64,000 bases of DNA, taken from NCBI RefSeq assembly GCF_003318235.1, contig NZ_QOCG01000032.1, positions 62,001 through 126,000 of the forward strand, given 5' to 3'. Within the stretch, counting starts at the first letter, position 1, and each line of letters starts with the position of its first letter. Under the pieces are notes generated by a model. That model worked only from the letters and a program-made list of their open reading frames with translations. It did no database searches and was not told where the DNA came from. Position numbers and translations under genes: made by a program. Shown piece by piece: positions 1-8,402 of this stretch. This DNA is from Loktanella sp. D2R18. Its GTDB lineage: Bacteria; Pseudomonadota; Alphaproteobacteria; Rhodobacterales; Rhodobacteraceae.

Positions 1-78
1 AATGACCACGGAAACGATCAGCAAAGTGACCAAGCCCAGCGCAAGGCGCTGCAAGATAATCTTAAGAACGGTGTGCAA
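1..78 (-). CDS. Probable peptide ABC transporter permease, N-terminal fragment
   Basis: Reading leftward from a TTG at 78 there is an open frame of 26 codons running off the window. It encodes a short basic start followed by a hydrophobic helix (HTVLKIILQRLALGLVTLL). A basic leader with an LQRLALG-type segment leading into the first membrane helix is typical of DppB/OppB-type permeases of dipeptide and oligopeptide ABC importers. Only the first membrane segment is visible, so family assignment is an inference. A GGGA 11 bases upstream could serve as ribosome binding site; the frame stays open further upstream, so the exact start is uncertain. Confidence 0.45.
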   Translation of the reverse strand, partial: MHTVLKIILQRLALGLVTLLIVSVVI

Positions 79-147
79 AGTATCGCATTCCCAATTGGTT
101 AAGCGACACCTTAACGGCGTGAAACAACTTGTAAACCCTTGTAAACT

Positions 148-1143
148 CTAAAGCCCGGTGAAAGATTGTGCGGAATTGTAACGATCCATGCAGTGAACAA
201 GGGCCGCACTAATCGCTGGTTCTGACAATGCATGCCCAGCGCGCGCAACCATAATTAAGCGCGAATTTCCCCATAATTTCGAGAGTTTGTGCGCAGAATC
301 CGGTGGACAAATCATATCGTAACGCCCCTGCACAATCACGCCGGGAATATGTGCGATTTTGGCCAATTGGTCTGGGTGTAAAATTTGTTGTGATTTGTCC
401 AAAAAACCATCGTTTACAAAATAGTGGTTTTCAAGCCGTGCAAAGGCGCGCGCGTACTCTGCAGGGGCATCACCTGTAACTCCGTCGCTTCCAATCGCGG
501 CAAGCGCATTTTCCCACGCCGTCCATGCCCGCGCGTATTTCACTTCTTCTGCGTGATCACCGCTGAAAAGACGTCTGTGATAGGCCGCTACAAAATCACC
601 ATGCTCATCTATAGGAATCAATGATGCAAAGCGGTCCCAAAGCTCTGGCCAAAATCGGCCCGCACCACCGCCATAAAACCAATCAAGCTCTGGTTGCGTC
701 ATCAAGAACACGCCGCGCAAAACCAAGGCGCGCACTTTTTCGGGATAGGCTTGCGCATAGATCAACGCCAGCGTCGCCCCCCAACTGCCGCCAAAGACGA
801 CCCAATCATCGATACCAAGGGTTTGCCGGATCAATTCAATATCCGCCACCAGATGCCAGGTAGTATTCGCGACAACGCTGGCATGGGGCCGTGATTTACC
901 GCAACCTCGCTGATCAAAAAGAACAATCCTGTAGATTGATGGATCAAAATATCGGCGCATCGCAGGGCTACAGCCGCCGCCCGGCCCACCATGCAAGACC
1001 ACTACCGGGATGCCATTTGGGTTGCCGCATTGTTCAACATAAACATTATGCCCGTCGCCCACATCCAACATACGGCGGTCGAACGGGTCCAAAGCTGGAT
1101 AAAGATACGCGTATGCGCTTTTATGCCCTACGGTTTTGTCCAT
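148..1143 (-). CDS. pip: Proline iminopeptidase (alpha/beta hydrolase)
   Basis: A cytoplasmic serine peptidase that removes N-terminal proline from peptides. The protein has the S33-family hallmarks: HGGPGGG (about residues 51-57, oxyanion hole), DQRGCGKS (77-84), the nucleophile elbow GGSWG with Ser120, and a C-terminal GRYDMICP and AGHA block supplying the Asp and His. With the start at MDKTVGHKS it has 331 residues, close to the family norm; the frame is open upstream to 1293, but that extension runs into ubiG on the other strand and lacks family similarity. It is transcribed divergently from ubiG with about 50 bp between the start codons. Confidence 0.9.
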   Translation of the reverse strand: MDKTVGHKSAYAYLYPALDPFDRRMLDVGDGHNVYVEQCGNPNGIPVVVLHGGPGGGCSPAMRRYFDPSIYRIVLFDQRGCGKSRPHASVVANTTWHLVADIELIRQTLGIDDWVVFGGSWGATLALIYAQAYPEKVRALVLRGVFLMTQPELDWFYGGGAGRFWPELWDRFASLIPIDEHGDFVAAYHRRLFSGDHAEEVKYARAWTAWENALAAIGSDGVTGDAPAEYARAFARLENHYFVNDGFLDKSQQILHPDQLAKIAHIPGVIVQGRYDMICPPDSAHKLSKLWGNSRLIMVARAGHALSEPAISAALVHCMDRYNSAQSFTGL

Positions 1144-1192
1144 AATCACCCTATATCCTACGTGTAACGCACTGACCATCCGGAGCCAGCAC

Positions 1193-1939
1193 ATGTCTGC
1201 CACCAATACCGTCGACCCATCCGAGATCGCCAAATTCGAGGCAATGGCCGCAGAGTGGTGGGATTTGAACGGGAAATTCAAGCCCTTGCACATGATGAAT
1301 CCGATCCGATTGGACTATATCACTCGTCAAATTGCCGCTGAATTTGGGCGTGATCTGACCAAGCCGAACCCGTTCAACGGATTGCGCATCCTTGATATCG
1401 GTTGTGGTGGCGGGCTGCTTTGTGAACCAATGGCGCGGTTGGGCGCAACAATTGTCGGGGCAGATGCAGCTGAGCGCAATATTTCCGTCGCCAAGGTTCA
1501 TGCGGCCCAATCCGGGCTAGACATAGATTATCGCTTTGTCACAGCCGAAGCGCTTGCTGCGGATGGGGAACAATTTGATGTCGTCCTTAACATGGAAGTT
1601 ATCGAACACGTGGCCGACCCTCTCGGGTTTTTGACCGCCTGCCAACAGCTGCTAAAGCCGGGAGGCATCCAGATTTGTTCAACCATCAATCGCAATCCAA
1701 AGTCCTTTGGCATGGCAATTATCGGTGCCGAATGGATCATGCGGTGGCTTCCCAAAGGCACGCATGAATGGGCAAAATTTATCACACCTGATGAGCTTTA
1801 TAAGCTGATAGAAAACGCCGGCCTCACCCCCGTGGATCGCAAAGGGTTTGTCTTCAACTTTGCGCAATTTACTTGGTCAATCTCTGATCGGGATCTGTCG
1901 GTAAATTATGTCACAACGGCACTGAAGCCCGCGACGTGA
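1193..1939 (+). CDS. ubiG: Ubiquinone biosynthesis O-methyltransferase UbiG
   Basis: SAM-dependent methyltransferase that performs both O-methylations of the ubiquinone ring. The 248-residue protein begins [19 protein letters not shown], has the EWWD segment near residue 21, motif [10 protein letters not shown] at 68-76 and NMEVIEHV in the middle, all characteristic of UbiG. The start at 1193 is preferred over the upstream in-frame ATG at 1136, since it has a CGGAG ribosome site 8 bases upstream and matches the usual N-terminus, and the upstream one would overlap pip. Confidence 0.93.
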   Translation: MSATNTVDPSEIAKFEAMAAEWWDLNGKFKPLHMMNPIRLDYITRQIAAEFGRDLTKPNPFNGLRILDIGCGGGLLCEPMARLGATIVGADAAERNISVAKVHAAQSGLDIDYRFVTAEALAADGEQFDVVLNMEVIEHVADPLGFLTACQQLLKPGGIQICSTINRNPKSFGMAIIGAEWIMRWLPKGTHEWAKFITPDELYKLIENAGLTPVDRKGFVFNFAQFTWSISDRDLSVNYVTTALKPAT

Positions 1940-1994
1940 CATCCCGTTCTTTTCATGCACTCTATAAGTGTAGCTAGATTGAAAGTCGCCCCAA

Positions 1995-3023
1995 TTGAGT
2001 AACCTTATTCAAACCTGGAAACGAAACCGGGCCAACCGTACCAAAGAAGATCAGCTCATCAAATGGCTGCATAAATGTACGCTTGATGAGTATGTAAAGG
2101 CGGGCGCCAAACGCCCGTCGATCCAATTAATTAGATCGGAAACGGGCACCGGTGGGCTGGACTTCACAATCGCGAAACACGGCAACGCACTTCGTGTTTA
2201 TCTGAACAAGGACACACCTGCCTACGGGTTTGCAGATATTACCAACAAGATCGCGGCTGCGTCTTACTGGATGCAGCACACTAATTCTAAAGTTAAATCT
2301 ATCACTTTATATGGCGATGATGGACAGGGGCCAAGCACAGCGAACTACAGTTATTCTAGCTGCTCACCTAGCGTTTCAATGTTGCCTGATCCGCATTTTT
2401 TTCGCTCGCATGGCTACAAAGCAACGAACTATTTTGCGGCGACCAAAGCGCTCAAATGGGATGATCGTTCTGACGAGATTGTCTGGCGTGGACGTGTGAA
2501 TAATTCTGGCCTCTTTTCCCTTGATCCAGCGCTTCAGGACAATCCCGGGGTAATGCAAAGACTCCGTATGGCACAAAAATGCCAAGCACTCGGGATCGAT
2601 TTTCGGTTTGTGGATGACGTCAACGCCATGGTTCACGGGCCGCTTGCACGCGCCAGGCTGATCGGGGAGTTCATTCCCACACTTGAATGGGGTGGCATGA
2701 AGTACGCGATTGATATTGATGGGTTTACCAACGCGTGGTGCAATTTCATGGAACGGCTCAAGTTAGGCTGTTGTGTTCTCAAAGTTGAAAGCCAATTTGG
2801 GTTTCGGCAGTGGTATTATCACAAGCTAACCGCATGGGAACACTATGTGCCAATCAGCGCCGATATGTCCGATTTAGCGGCAAACGTTGACTGGGTGAAA
2901 TCTAATCCGGACAAAGCGCGCGCGATTGCGGCGGCTGGTCAGGAATTGGCACGGGCGATGACATTTGAAACAGAAACCCGCGTTGCGGCGGACATCATTA
3001 ACACGACAGAAGGCGCTATATGA
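1995..3023 (+). CDS. GT90 (CAP10-like) glycosyltransferase
   Basis: A 342-residue protein of the glycosyltransferase 90 family, which includes fungal CAP10/Cxt xylosyltransferases, animal POGLUT enzymes and LPS-modifying bacterial enzymes. Visible marks are WRGR at 164-167, KYAIDIDGFTNAW at 236-248 and the C-terminal block with WEHYVPISADMSDL (281-294), matching the family's lysine-aspartate-glycine and HYVPV signatures. No membrane helix or signal peptide is seen, so it is probably cytoplasmic. Translation starts at TTG (1995) with only a weak ribosome site. The stop overlaps the next gene by 4 bp (ATGA). Because the partner makes UDP-xylose, the donor may be UDP-xylose; this is inference. 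Confidence 0.8.
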   Translation: MSNLIQTWKRNRANRTKEDQLIKWLHKCTLDEYVKAGAKRPSIQLIRSETGTGGLDFTIAKHGNALRVYLNKDTPAYGFADITNKIAAASYWMQHTNSKVKSITLYGDDGQGPSTANYSYSSCSPSVSMLPDPHFFRSHGYKATNYFAATKALKWDDRSDEIVWRGRVNNSGLFSLDPALQDNPGVMQRLRMAQKCQALGIDFRFVDDVNAMVHGPLARARLIGEFIPTLEWGGMKYAIDIDGFTNAWCNFMERLKLGCCVLKVESQFGFRQWYYHKLTAWEHYVPISADMSDLAANVDWVKSNPDKARAIAAAGQELARAMTFETETRVAADIINTTEGAI

Positions 3024-3985
3024 CATTTTGGACCAACAAATCAGTTCTGGTTGCAGGTGGTGCCGGGTTCATCGGCACGCATCTCGTCCGGGCATTGATT
3101 GCGCAGGGTGCGCGCGTCAACGTTGTCGATAATTTTTCGACCGGGTCGCGTGAAGGTGTTGCACTGCTTGGCAACCATCAGCTTACCGTCACCGATCGCG
3201 ACATCGCAACGGTTGGGTCATTTCCACAGGTTGATATCATTTTCAATCTGGCAAGCCCCGCATCCCCGCCGCAGTATCAAGCTGATCCGCTGCAGACGTG
3301 GCGCAGCAATATCTATGGCACTGCGATCCTACTTGATCACGCGCAACAGTGCGGCGCCTGCTTTGTTCAGGCCTCAACCAGCGAAGTTTACGGCGACCCG
3401 CTGTCACATCCGCAAAAGGAATCTGATTGGGGCAACGTGAATCCCGTGGGGCCACGATCCTGTTACGACGAAAGCAAGCGCGCCGCCGAAAGCCTGCTGA
3501 TGGATGCATTTCGACATAGCGAGACAAATATCCGCATCGCCCGCATCTTTAACACCTACGGGCCGGGCATGGCCCGCGAAGATGGCCGCGCCTTGCCAAA
3601 TTTCATCGCACAAGCCCAAGCAAACCGCGCCTTGACCATTCACGGCGATGGCAGCCAAACCCGCAGCTTTTGCTATGTTTCAGATACTGTTGATGGGTTG
3701 ATGCGGCTTGCCAGTGAACCCGGCGCTAAGGGCGAAGTGATCAACATCGGGAACCCCCATGAAGTCACAATCGGGCATATCGCAGCCCGCGTGAACGCAT
3801 ATTTTGGGAACGACACACCAATTGAATTTCACCCGCGGCCCGTTGATGATCCAACCCGTCGCTGCCCTGATATATCCAAAGCACAATCAATGTTGGGATG
3901 GGCACCGCAGGTCACCCTAGATGATGGGTTGGCGCAAATGATCGTGGCGCAAACCGATGGTGCTAGTCGATCTCGCTCAGCTTAA
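3020..3985 (+). CDS. UDP-glucuronate decarboxylase (UDP-xylose synthase)
   Basis: Extended short-chain dehydrogenase/epimerase of 321 residues. It shows the NAD-binding GGAGFIG (13-19), ASTSEVYGDP (118-127), the catalytic Tyr149-xxx-Lys153, and features specific to UDP-xylose synthases: NLASPASPPQYQ, WGNVNPVGPRSCYDE and TRSFCYVSDTVDGL. The family oxidises UDP-glucuronate, decarboxylates it and reduces the 4-keto intermediate to give UDP-xylose. It is translationally coupled to the GT90 gene through a 4-bp overlap. Its 3' end overlaps the convergent marR-type gene by 23 bp. Confidence 0.85.
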   Translation: MTFWTNKSVLVAGGAGFIGTHLVRALIAQGARVNVVDNFSTGSREGVALLGNHQLTVTDRDIATVGSFPQVDIIFNLASPASPPQYQADPLQTWRSNIYGTAILLDHAQQCGACFVQASTSEVYGDPLSHPQKESDWGNVNPVGPRSCYDESKRAAESLLMDAFRHSETNIRIARIFNTYGPGMAREDGRALPNFIAQAQANRALTIHGDGSQTRSFCYVSDTVDGLMRLASEPGAKGEVINIGNPHEVTIGHIAARVNAYFGNDTPIEFHPRPVDDPTRRCPDISKAQSMLGWAPQVTLDDGLAQMIVAQTDGASRSRSA

Positions 3986-4406
3986 GGCGCATTTCACGCA
4001 TAACTGGCAAAGCGCTGCGCACTTTTTCTTCGCCAACGGTGGTGACGACTTCGGCGATGAGCGGAGCAATCACATCCAAGGCGGCGTCACGCGCTGATTG
4101 GCCTGCAGGGCTAATCGCTACCAGTTTGCGGCGGGCATCATCCCAATCAGGGCGAACATGCACCCAGCCTGCGCGCTCTAGCTTATTAAGCGTGTTTGTC
4201 ATTGCGCCTCGGGTCAGATGAAATGTCTTGGCCAATTGCGCCGGGGTGCGTTCAACGCCAGCATGTGCCAGTTGGTTTAGCACCGAAAAATGTGAAAGCT
4301 CCATTCCTTTGGGTAAAACCCGCGCCACGCTTGCGCGCGCAAGCTGATCAACGACCAAAATTTCGCTAAACAGCGATACAGCAAGGTTTTTAGTGCTTTC
4401 AGACAT
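3963..4406 (-). CDS. MarR-family transcriptional regulator
   Basis: A 147-residue winged-helix repressor-type protein. The central part (HFSVLNQLAH, TPAQLAKTFHLTRGAMTNTLNKLERAG, then VRPDWDDARRKLVAIS) is the standard MarR helix-turn-helix and wing. It is the last gene of a comF-grxC-nitrilase-marR operon: its ATG overlaps the nitrilase TAA by one base, so expression is tied to that operon. The ligand and targets cannot be read from sequence. Its 3' end overlaps the UDP-xylose synthase gene. Confidence 0.88.
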   Translation of the reverse strand: MSESTKNLAVSLFSEILVVDQLARASVARVLPKGMELSHFSVLNQLAHAGVERTPAQLAKTFHLTRGAMTNTLNKLERAGWVHVRPDWDDARRKLVAISPAGQSARDAALDVIAPLIAEVVTTVGEEKVRSALPVMREMRLKLSEID

Positions 4407-5236
4407 TATGGACCTTCAAAAGCCCTGTCAGATGCAAGAGCCGCAATACGTTTGCGGCTTTGTGCCACTTTTGTCCGATCAATATCAACCATCGTGATTC
4501 CCGGCGACGTGCCGGAATCCGCCAATACCTCGCCCCACGGAGAGATAGCCAGCGAATGCCCGTAAGTTTGGCGCGTTCGCCCGGTCGATGACGCATGTGC
4601 GCCCGTTTGCGCGGCTGCCAAAACGTAGGATCCGGTTTCAATCGCCCGTGCACGCAATAGCGTTTCCCAATGCGCCGCCCCCGTGACAGGCGAAAACGCC
4701 GCTGGCACCAGCAAAATTTCAGCGCCACTTTGCGCTAAGGCGCGGTAGAGATAAGGAAACCGTAAATCAAAACAAATGCTGAGCCCCAGAATCCCAAAAG
4801 GCGTTTGTGCAATCACGGCACGCGTACCCGGCCGATAGCCAGCGGATTCTTTGTAGGTTTCCGTTTCTGACACGGCGACATCAAACATGTGGATCTTGTC
4901 ATAGCGCGCGACGATATCCCCAGACGGGTTAATCACAAAGGACCTATTGGCAAATCGCCCGTCAGGATCACCCGTTTTCAATGCAAGTGACCCAACTGAC
5001 AGCCAAAGCTTATGCGTCTTTGCGGCCTCACGGAGCCCGATCAGTGTTTGATCATCAGCTTCGTGCTGCAAAACCCGCTGCTGATGATCCCGGTCCATCG
5101 AAACACAGTTTGTGACCTCTGGCGTGGCAACAAACTCTGCCCCTTGGGCCGCCGCACAGGCAATTAAAGCCACTGTATCCGCCAAATTCTGCACGGGATC
5201 GTCGCTCGAGTTCAATTGGATCAATGCGGCTTTCAT
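4406..5236 (-). CDS. Carbon-nitrogen hydrolase, Nit1/Nit2-like
   Basis: A 276-residue nitrilase-superfamily amidase. The catalytic triad is visible as Glu40 (ATPEVTN), Lys114 (YDKIHMFD) and Cys155 (SICFDLRFP). The IHMFD and CFDLRFP contexts fit the Nit1/NIT2 branch, whose members hydrolyse deaminated glutathione or omega-amidates. A glutathione link is supported by the adjacent glutaredoxin gene, which overlaps it by 4 bp (ATGA). Exact substrate is not provable from sequence. Confidence 0.88.
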   Translation of the reverse strand: MKAALIQLNSSDDPVQNLADTVALIACAAAQGAEFVATPEVTNCVSMDRDHQQRVLQHEADDQTLIGLREAAKTHKLWLSVGSLALKTGDPDGRFANRSFVINPSGDIVARYDKIHMFDVAVSETETYKESAGYRPGTRAVIAQTPFGILGLSICFDLRFPYLYRALAQSGAEILLVPAAFSPVTGAAHWETLLRARAIETGSYVLAAAQTGAHASSTGRTRQTYGHSLAISPWGEVLADSGTSPGITMVDIDRTKVAQSRKRIAALASDRAFEGP

Positions 5237-5490
5237 ACCGTCAGCATAGCATCCAATTTACCACTACGATCAAGCGCCATAAGATCGTCACATCCGCCGA
5301 TGTGTTTTCCACCAATGAAAATCTGCGGCACTGTGCTGCGCCCATTGGCACGCTGGATCATCTCTGGGCGGCGCTTGGGCTGCTTAAGAATGTCAACTTC
5401 GGCAAAGCTAACACCCTTTGCGGATAAAAGCCGTTTAGCCATATGGCAAAACCCACAAGTGGCTTTTGTGTAAATCTCAACAGTGCTCAT
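5233..5490 (-). CDS. grxC: Glutaredoxin 3
   Basis: A small 85-residue dithiol glutaredoxin with active site CGFC (residues 12-15), the cis-proline TVPQIFI and the glutathione-binding GGCDD near residue 65. It reduces protein disulfides and glutathione mixed disulfides using glutathione. CGFC differs from the more usual CPYC but is seen in many alphaproteobacterial GrxC. It lies 30 bp downstream of comF and overlaps the nitrilase gene by 4 bp, consistent with one operon. Confidence 0.92.
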   Translation of the reverse strand: MSTVEIYTKATCGFCHMAKRLLSAKGVSFAEVDILKQPKRRPEMIQRANGRSTVPQIFIGGKHIGGCDDLMALDRSGKLDAMLTV

Positions 5491-5520
5491 CTATATCATC
5501 CTTAGTTTGCTTGGATGTAT

Positions 5521-6243
5521 TTAGGCATCTTTGACCACCCTTGCCAGCGTAACAATTGACACATTTGTGGCACCTGCTGTCAGTAGGGCCTCGGTCGCGG
5601 CGGCCAAGGTCGCGCCAGAGGTCATGACATCGTCGACCAGAATCACCGATTTTCCTGCGATTGCGCCCACGCGTTTTGCGTTCGGCGAAATCGCATTTGA
5701 TAGCGCAGCAAAGCGGGCATCACGGCTATGTCCTTCGAGCGGTTTGGTCTTTTTTGGGCGCAACAACGCATCCGCACAAGTTGGCACATTCAACTCGCGG
5801 CCCAGCGCCAATGCAAGCAAAGCGGCCTGATTGTATCGCCGCTTTACGCGGCGCTGCCAATGCAACGGCACAGGCACTAAAACCGTGTCATCGCGCAAAA
5901 GCGGCCGCGCCGCGCGCGCAAGCCAAATCGCAGCAGGCCGCGCCAAATCGGTGCGATCCCCGTGTTTCAAACCCAGCACTAACCGCCGGCCCACGCCAGT
6001 ATAGACAAGCGCTGCACGGCCATGTTCCCACGGCCGCGCGATTTTCATACAATCATCGCATTGTACTGTTTCACTGGGATCATCGCCAGGCAAAGGCGTG
6101 CCGCAACTATCGCAGACCACCCCGCCAATAAACTGCGTTTCGCGCCAGCACGCCCCGCATAAGCCGAATTCTGAATCGGTCTGCGCATCACATGCGACGC
6201 ATTGCGCAGGGTAAATTGCTCTGATCACGCTTTGCATTCGCAT
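5521..6243 (-). CDS. comF: ComF-family phosphoribosyltransferase-like protein
   Basis: A 240-residue protein with an N-terminal zinc-binding region (Cys15, Cys18, Cys29, Cys32, Cys44, Cys47, Cys62, Cys65) and a C-terminal phosphoribosyltransferase fold with the PRPP loop ILVDDVMTSGAT (about 201-212). YNQA near 137 is also a ComF signature. ComF is needed for DNA uptake in naturally competent bacteria, but the gene is widespread in non-competent alphaproteobacteria, so competence should not be assumed. It begins 22 bp from the divergent NDUFAF5-like gene and heads the operon with grxC, the nitrilase and marR. Confidence 0.9.
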   Translation of the reverse strand: MRMQSVIRAIYPAQCVACDAQTDSEFGLCGACWRETQFIGGVVCDSCGTPLPGDDPSETVQCDDCMKIARPWEHGRAALVYTGVGRRLVLGLKHGDRTDLARPAAIWLARAARPLLRDDTVLVPVPLHWQRRVKRRYNQAALLALALGRELNVPTCADALLRPKKTKPLEGHSRDARFAALSNAISPNAKRVGAIAGKSVILVDDVMTSGATLAAATEALLTAGATNVSIVTLARVVKDA

Positions 6244-6256
6244 AATTGCACCCTAG

Positions 6257-7093
6257 ATGGGGGACATGGAAAAAATGCCAACCCTATTTGACCGCCGCAC
6301 CTTGCAACGCAACCGCGCCCGCGCAGATGCCGACGCGCTGTTCTTGCACGACGCATTGGCCGCCGAACTGCATGAAAGACTGAACGAGGTTAACAGAACC
6401 TTTACGTCGGTCGCGATTGTAACTGGATTTCCCGATTTTTGGGCGCAGGCTTTTCCCGCCGCTACGATTGTCGCGGATGAAGATGTTCTGGAGCTGCAAC
6501 CGGGCGCACATGATCTTGTTTTGCATGTCATGGCGTTGCACTGGGCCAATGATCCGGTGGGGCAATTGGTGCAATGTCGGCATGCGCTAAAGCCTGACGG
6601 GCTTTTGCTTTGTGGGTTCTTGGGGGGGCAGACCTTGCACGAATTACGTGCGTCACTGGCCGAAGCCGAGGCTATTGTTGCAGGTGGAATTTCGCCGCGG
6701 ATCGCCCCGATGGGTGAAATTCGTGATCTGGGGGCCCTGTTGCAGCGCGCTGGATTCGCGCTACCTGTGGCAGATGCAACCCCGCTGACGGCAAGCTATG
6801 CAAATGCGTTTCACCTGATGCATGATCTGCGCAAGATGGGCGAAACCAATGCGATGATCGACCGGGTGAAACACTTGACCCGGCGCAATATCATGACGGA
6901 AACCGCCAGCATCTATGCTGAGCATTTCACCAATGAAGACGGGCGTGTCGATGCCACATTCGAGCTGATCACGCTGACAGGTTGGGCGCCCGGAGACGGA
7001 CAGCAACAACCTCTGCGCCCCGGCAGCGCGAGAACGCGGCTTGCAGATGCGCTAAGCACGGTTGAAACGCCGCTTGATCCGTCCGATACCTAA
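6257..7093 (+). CDS. NDUFAF5/BioC-like methyltransferase-fold protein
   Basis: A 278-residue protein related to the mitochondrial complex I assembly factor NDUFAF5. LFDRR near the start, ALHWANDPVGQLVQCRHALKPDG in the middle and FHLMHDLRKMGETNA later are family marks. The glycine-rich SAM motif I is not canonical: where D-G-G-G is expected the sequence reads AIVTGFPDFW, so catalysis by a standard SAM methyltransfer is doubtful. The frame opens at ATG 6257; in-frame ATGs at 6266 and 6275 are alternatives, and the GGGGGA at 6259-6264 is best spaced for 6275. The gene is followed 25 bp later by hemH. Confidence 0.75.
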   Translation: MGDMEKMPTLFDRRTLQRNRARADADALFLHDALAAELHERLNEVNRTFTSVAIVTGFPDFWAQAFPAATIVADEDVLELQPGAHDLVLHVMALHWANDPVGQLVQCRHALKPDGLLLCGFLGGQTLHELRASLAEAEAIVAGGISPRIAPMGEIRDLGALLQRAGFALPVADATPLTASYANAFHLMHDLRKMGETNAMIDRVKHLTRRNIMTETASIYAEHFTNEDGRVDATFELITLTGWAPGDGQQQPLRPGSARTRLADALSTVETPLDPSDT

Positions 7094-7118
7094 CAAATCC
7101 CAGCCAAAGGCGATGCCA

Positions 7119-8183
7119 ATGTCCGACACATCCCAGCCAGCAACTTGTCCTGCGCACGCGCCCAAGGACCACCCTGCAATCAAACCTGCTAAGATCGGCG
7201 TTTTGCTGGCAAATCTTGGCACGCCTGATTCCACGGATTATTGGCCAATGCGGCGGTATCTTAGCGAATTTCTATCTGACAAACGCGTTGTCGATTACCC
7301 TTGGTGGAAATGGCAACCGATCCTGCAGCTGATTATTTTAACAACACGCCCGTCAAAATCAGGGGCAGCTTACAAGTCGATTTGGAATAACGAGGCCAAC
7401 GAAAGCCCGCTGCTGACAATCACCAAACAGCAAACCGCAGCGATCAAAGCCAAGATGCACGACGCTTACGGCGACAACGTGATGGTGGATTTTTGTATGC
7501 GCTATGGCAATCCGTCAACCAAATCCAAGGTCGCCGAAATGGTTGCCGCTGGCTGCACCAAAATCTTGTTTTTTCCACTGTACCCGCATTACGCCGGGCC
7601 AACCTCGGCCACAGCCAACGACCAATTTTTCCGAGCTTTAATTGATCAAAAACAACAGCCAATCGCCCGCGTCGTCGAACCCTACTTCGAAGACTTCGCA
7701 TATATTGACGCGCTCGCGCAATCGATTGAACGGGCTTATGCGTCGGCTGATAATAAGCCCGAAAAGCTGATCTGTTCATATCACGGCGTGCCTGAACGTT
7801 ACCTGCAAGAAGGCGACCCCTATCATTGCCAATGTCAGAAAACGACGCGGTTGCTAAAAGAACGGCTAGGCTGGAACGACAGTGAAATTGTCACAACTTT
7901 CCAGTCCAAATTCGGCCCCGAAGAATGGCTAAAACCCTATACCGTCGATGAAGTCGCGCGGCTGGCGCGCGAAGATGGGGTAAAAAACATCGCCGTCTGC
8001 GCGCCCGCATTTTCAGCGGATTGCATTGAGACACTTGAAGAAATCAATGAGGAAATCAAAGAAAGTTTTGAAGACGCCGGCGGCGAAGACTTCACCTATG
8101 TGCCCTGCCTAAACGACGACCCGGCACATATAGATGCGCTATCGAACATCATTGTGCGCAACCTGCAGGGCTGGCAGTCGTAG
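7119..8183 (+). CDS. hemH: Ferrochelatase
   Basis: Inserts ferrous iron into protoporphyrin IX, the last step of heme synthesis. The 354-residue protein carries the family blocks FFPLYPHYAGPTSA, CSYHGVPERYL (metal-binding His), FQSKFGPEEWLKPYT and VCAPAFSADCIETLEE (catalytic Glu). The ATG at 7119 has an AAAGG ribosome site 8 bases upstream; starts at 7062 or 7113 are open but fit less well. It complements hemJ and hemW elsewhere in the window. Confidence 0.95.
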   Translation: MSDTSQPATCPAHAPKDHPAIKPAKIGVLLANLGTPDSTDYWPMRRYLSEFLSDKRVVDYPWWKWQPILQLIILTTRPSKSGAAYKSIWNNEANESPLLTITKQQTAAIKAKMHDAYGDNVMVDFCMRYGNPSTKSKVAEMVAAGCTKILFFPLYPHYAGPTSATANDQFFRALIDQKQQPIARVVEPYFEDFAYIDALAQSIERAYASADNKPEKLICSYHGVPERYLQEGDPYHCQCQKTTRLLKERLGWNDSEIVTTFQSKFGPEEWLKPYTVDEVARLAREDGVKNIAVCAPAFSADCIETLEEINEEIKESFEDAGGEDFTYVPCLNDDPAHIDALSNIIVRNLQGWQS

Positions 8184-8402
8184 AATCGGCTTTATTCAAT
8201 TTGCAAAATACACTTGAACTTCCGCGAAATTTCAGCAAAAGTGGATACAGTGATCCTATTTTATGGATACTGTCGTCCATCTATGCCTTTCGTCGGCGAT
8301 TTTTTGCTTGTTGGCCCCATTGCCACCACATTTATCGCGTAACTATTGGGCTGTATTTTTTTTGGAACGCGCCATTGTTTCGGCGCAGGTTATTGGTGAA
8401 TC
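8184..8402 (+). promoter_or_regulatory. Intergenic region before kinase, with a TGGATAC direct repeat
   Basis: A 219-bp gap between hemH and the kinase gene, visibly AT-rich. It contains a direct repeat, TGGATACAG at 8242-8250 and TGGATACTG at 8264-8272, spaced 22 bp (about two helical turns) apart. The first copy is also part of GGAT-N6-ATCC. Regulator binding is a guess; no clear terminator or promoter was recognised. Confidence 0.3.
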
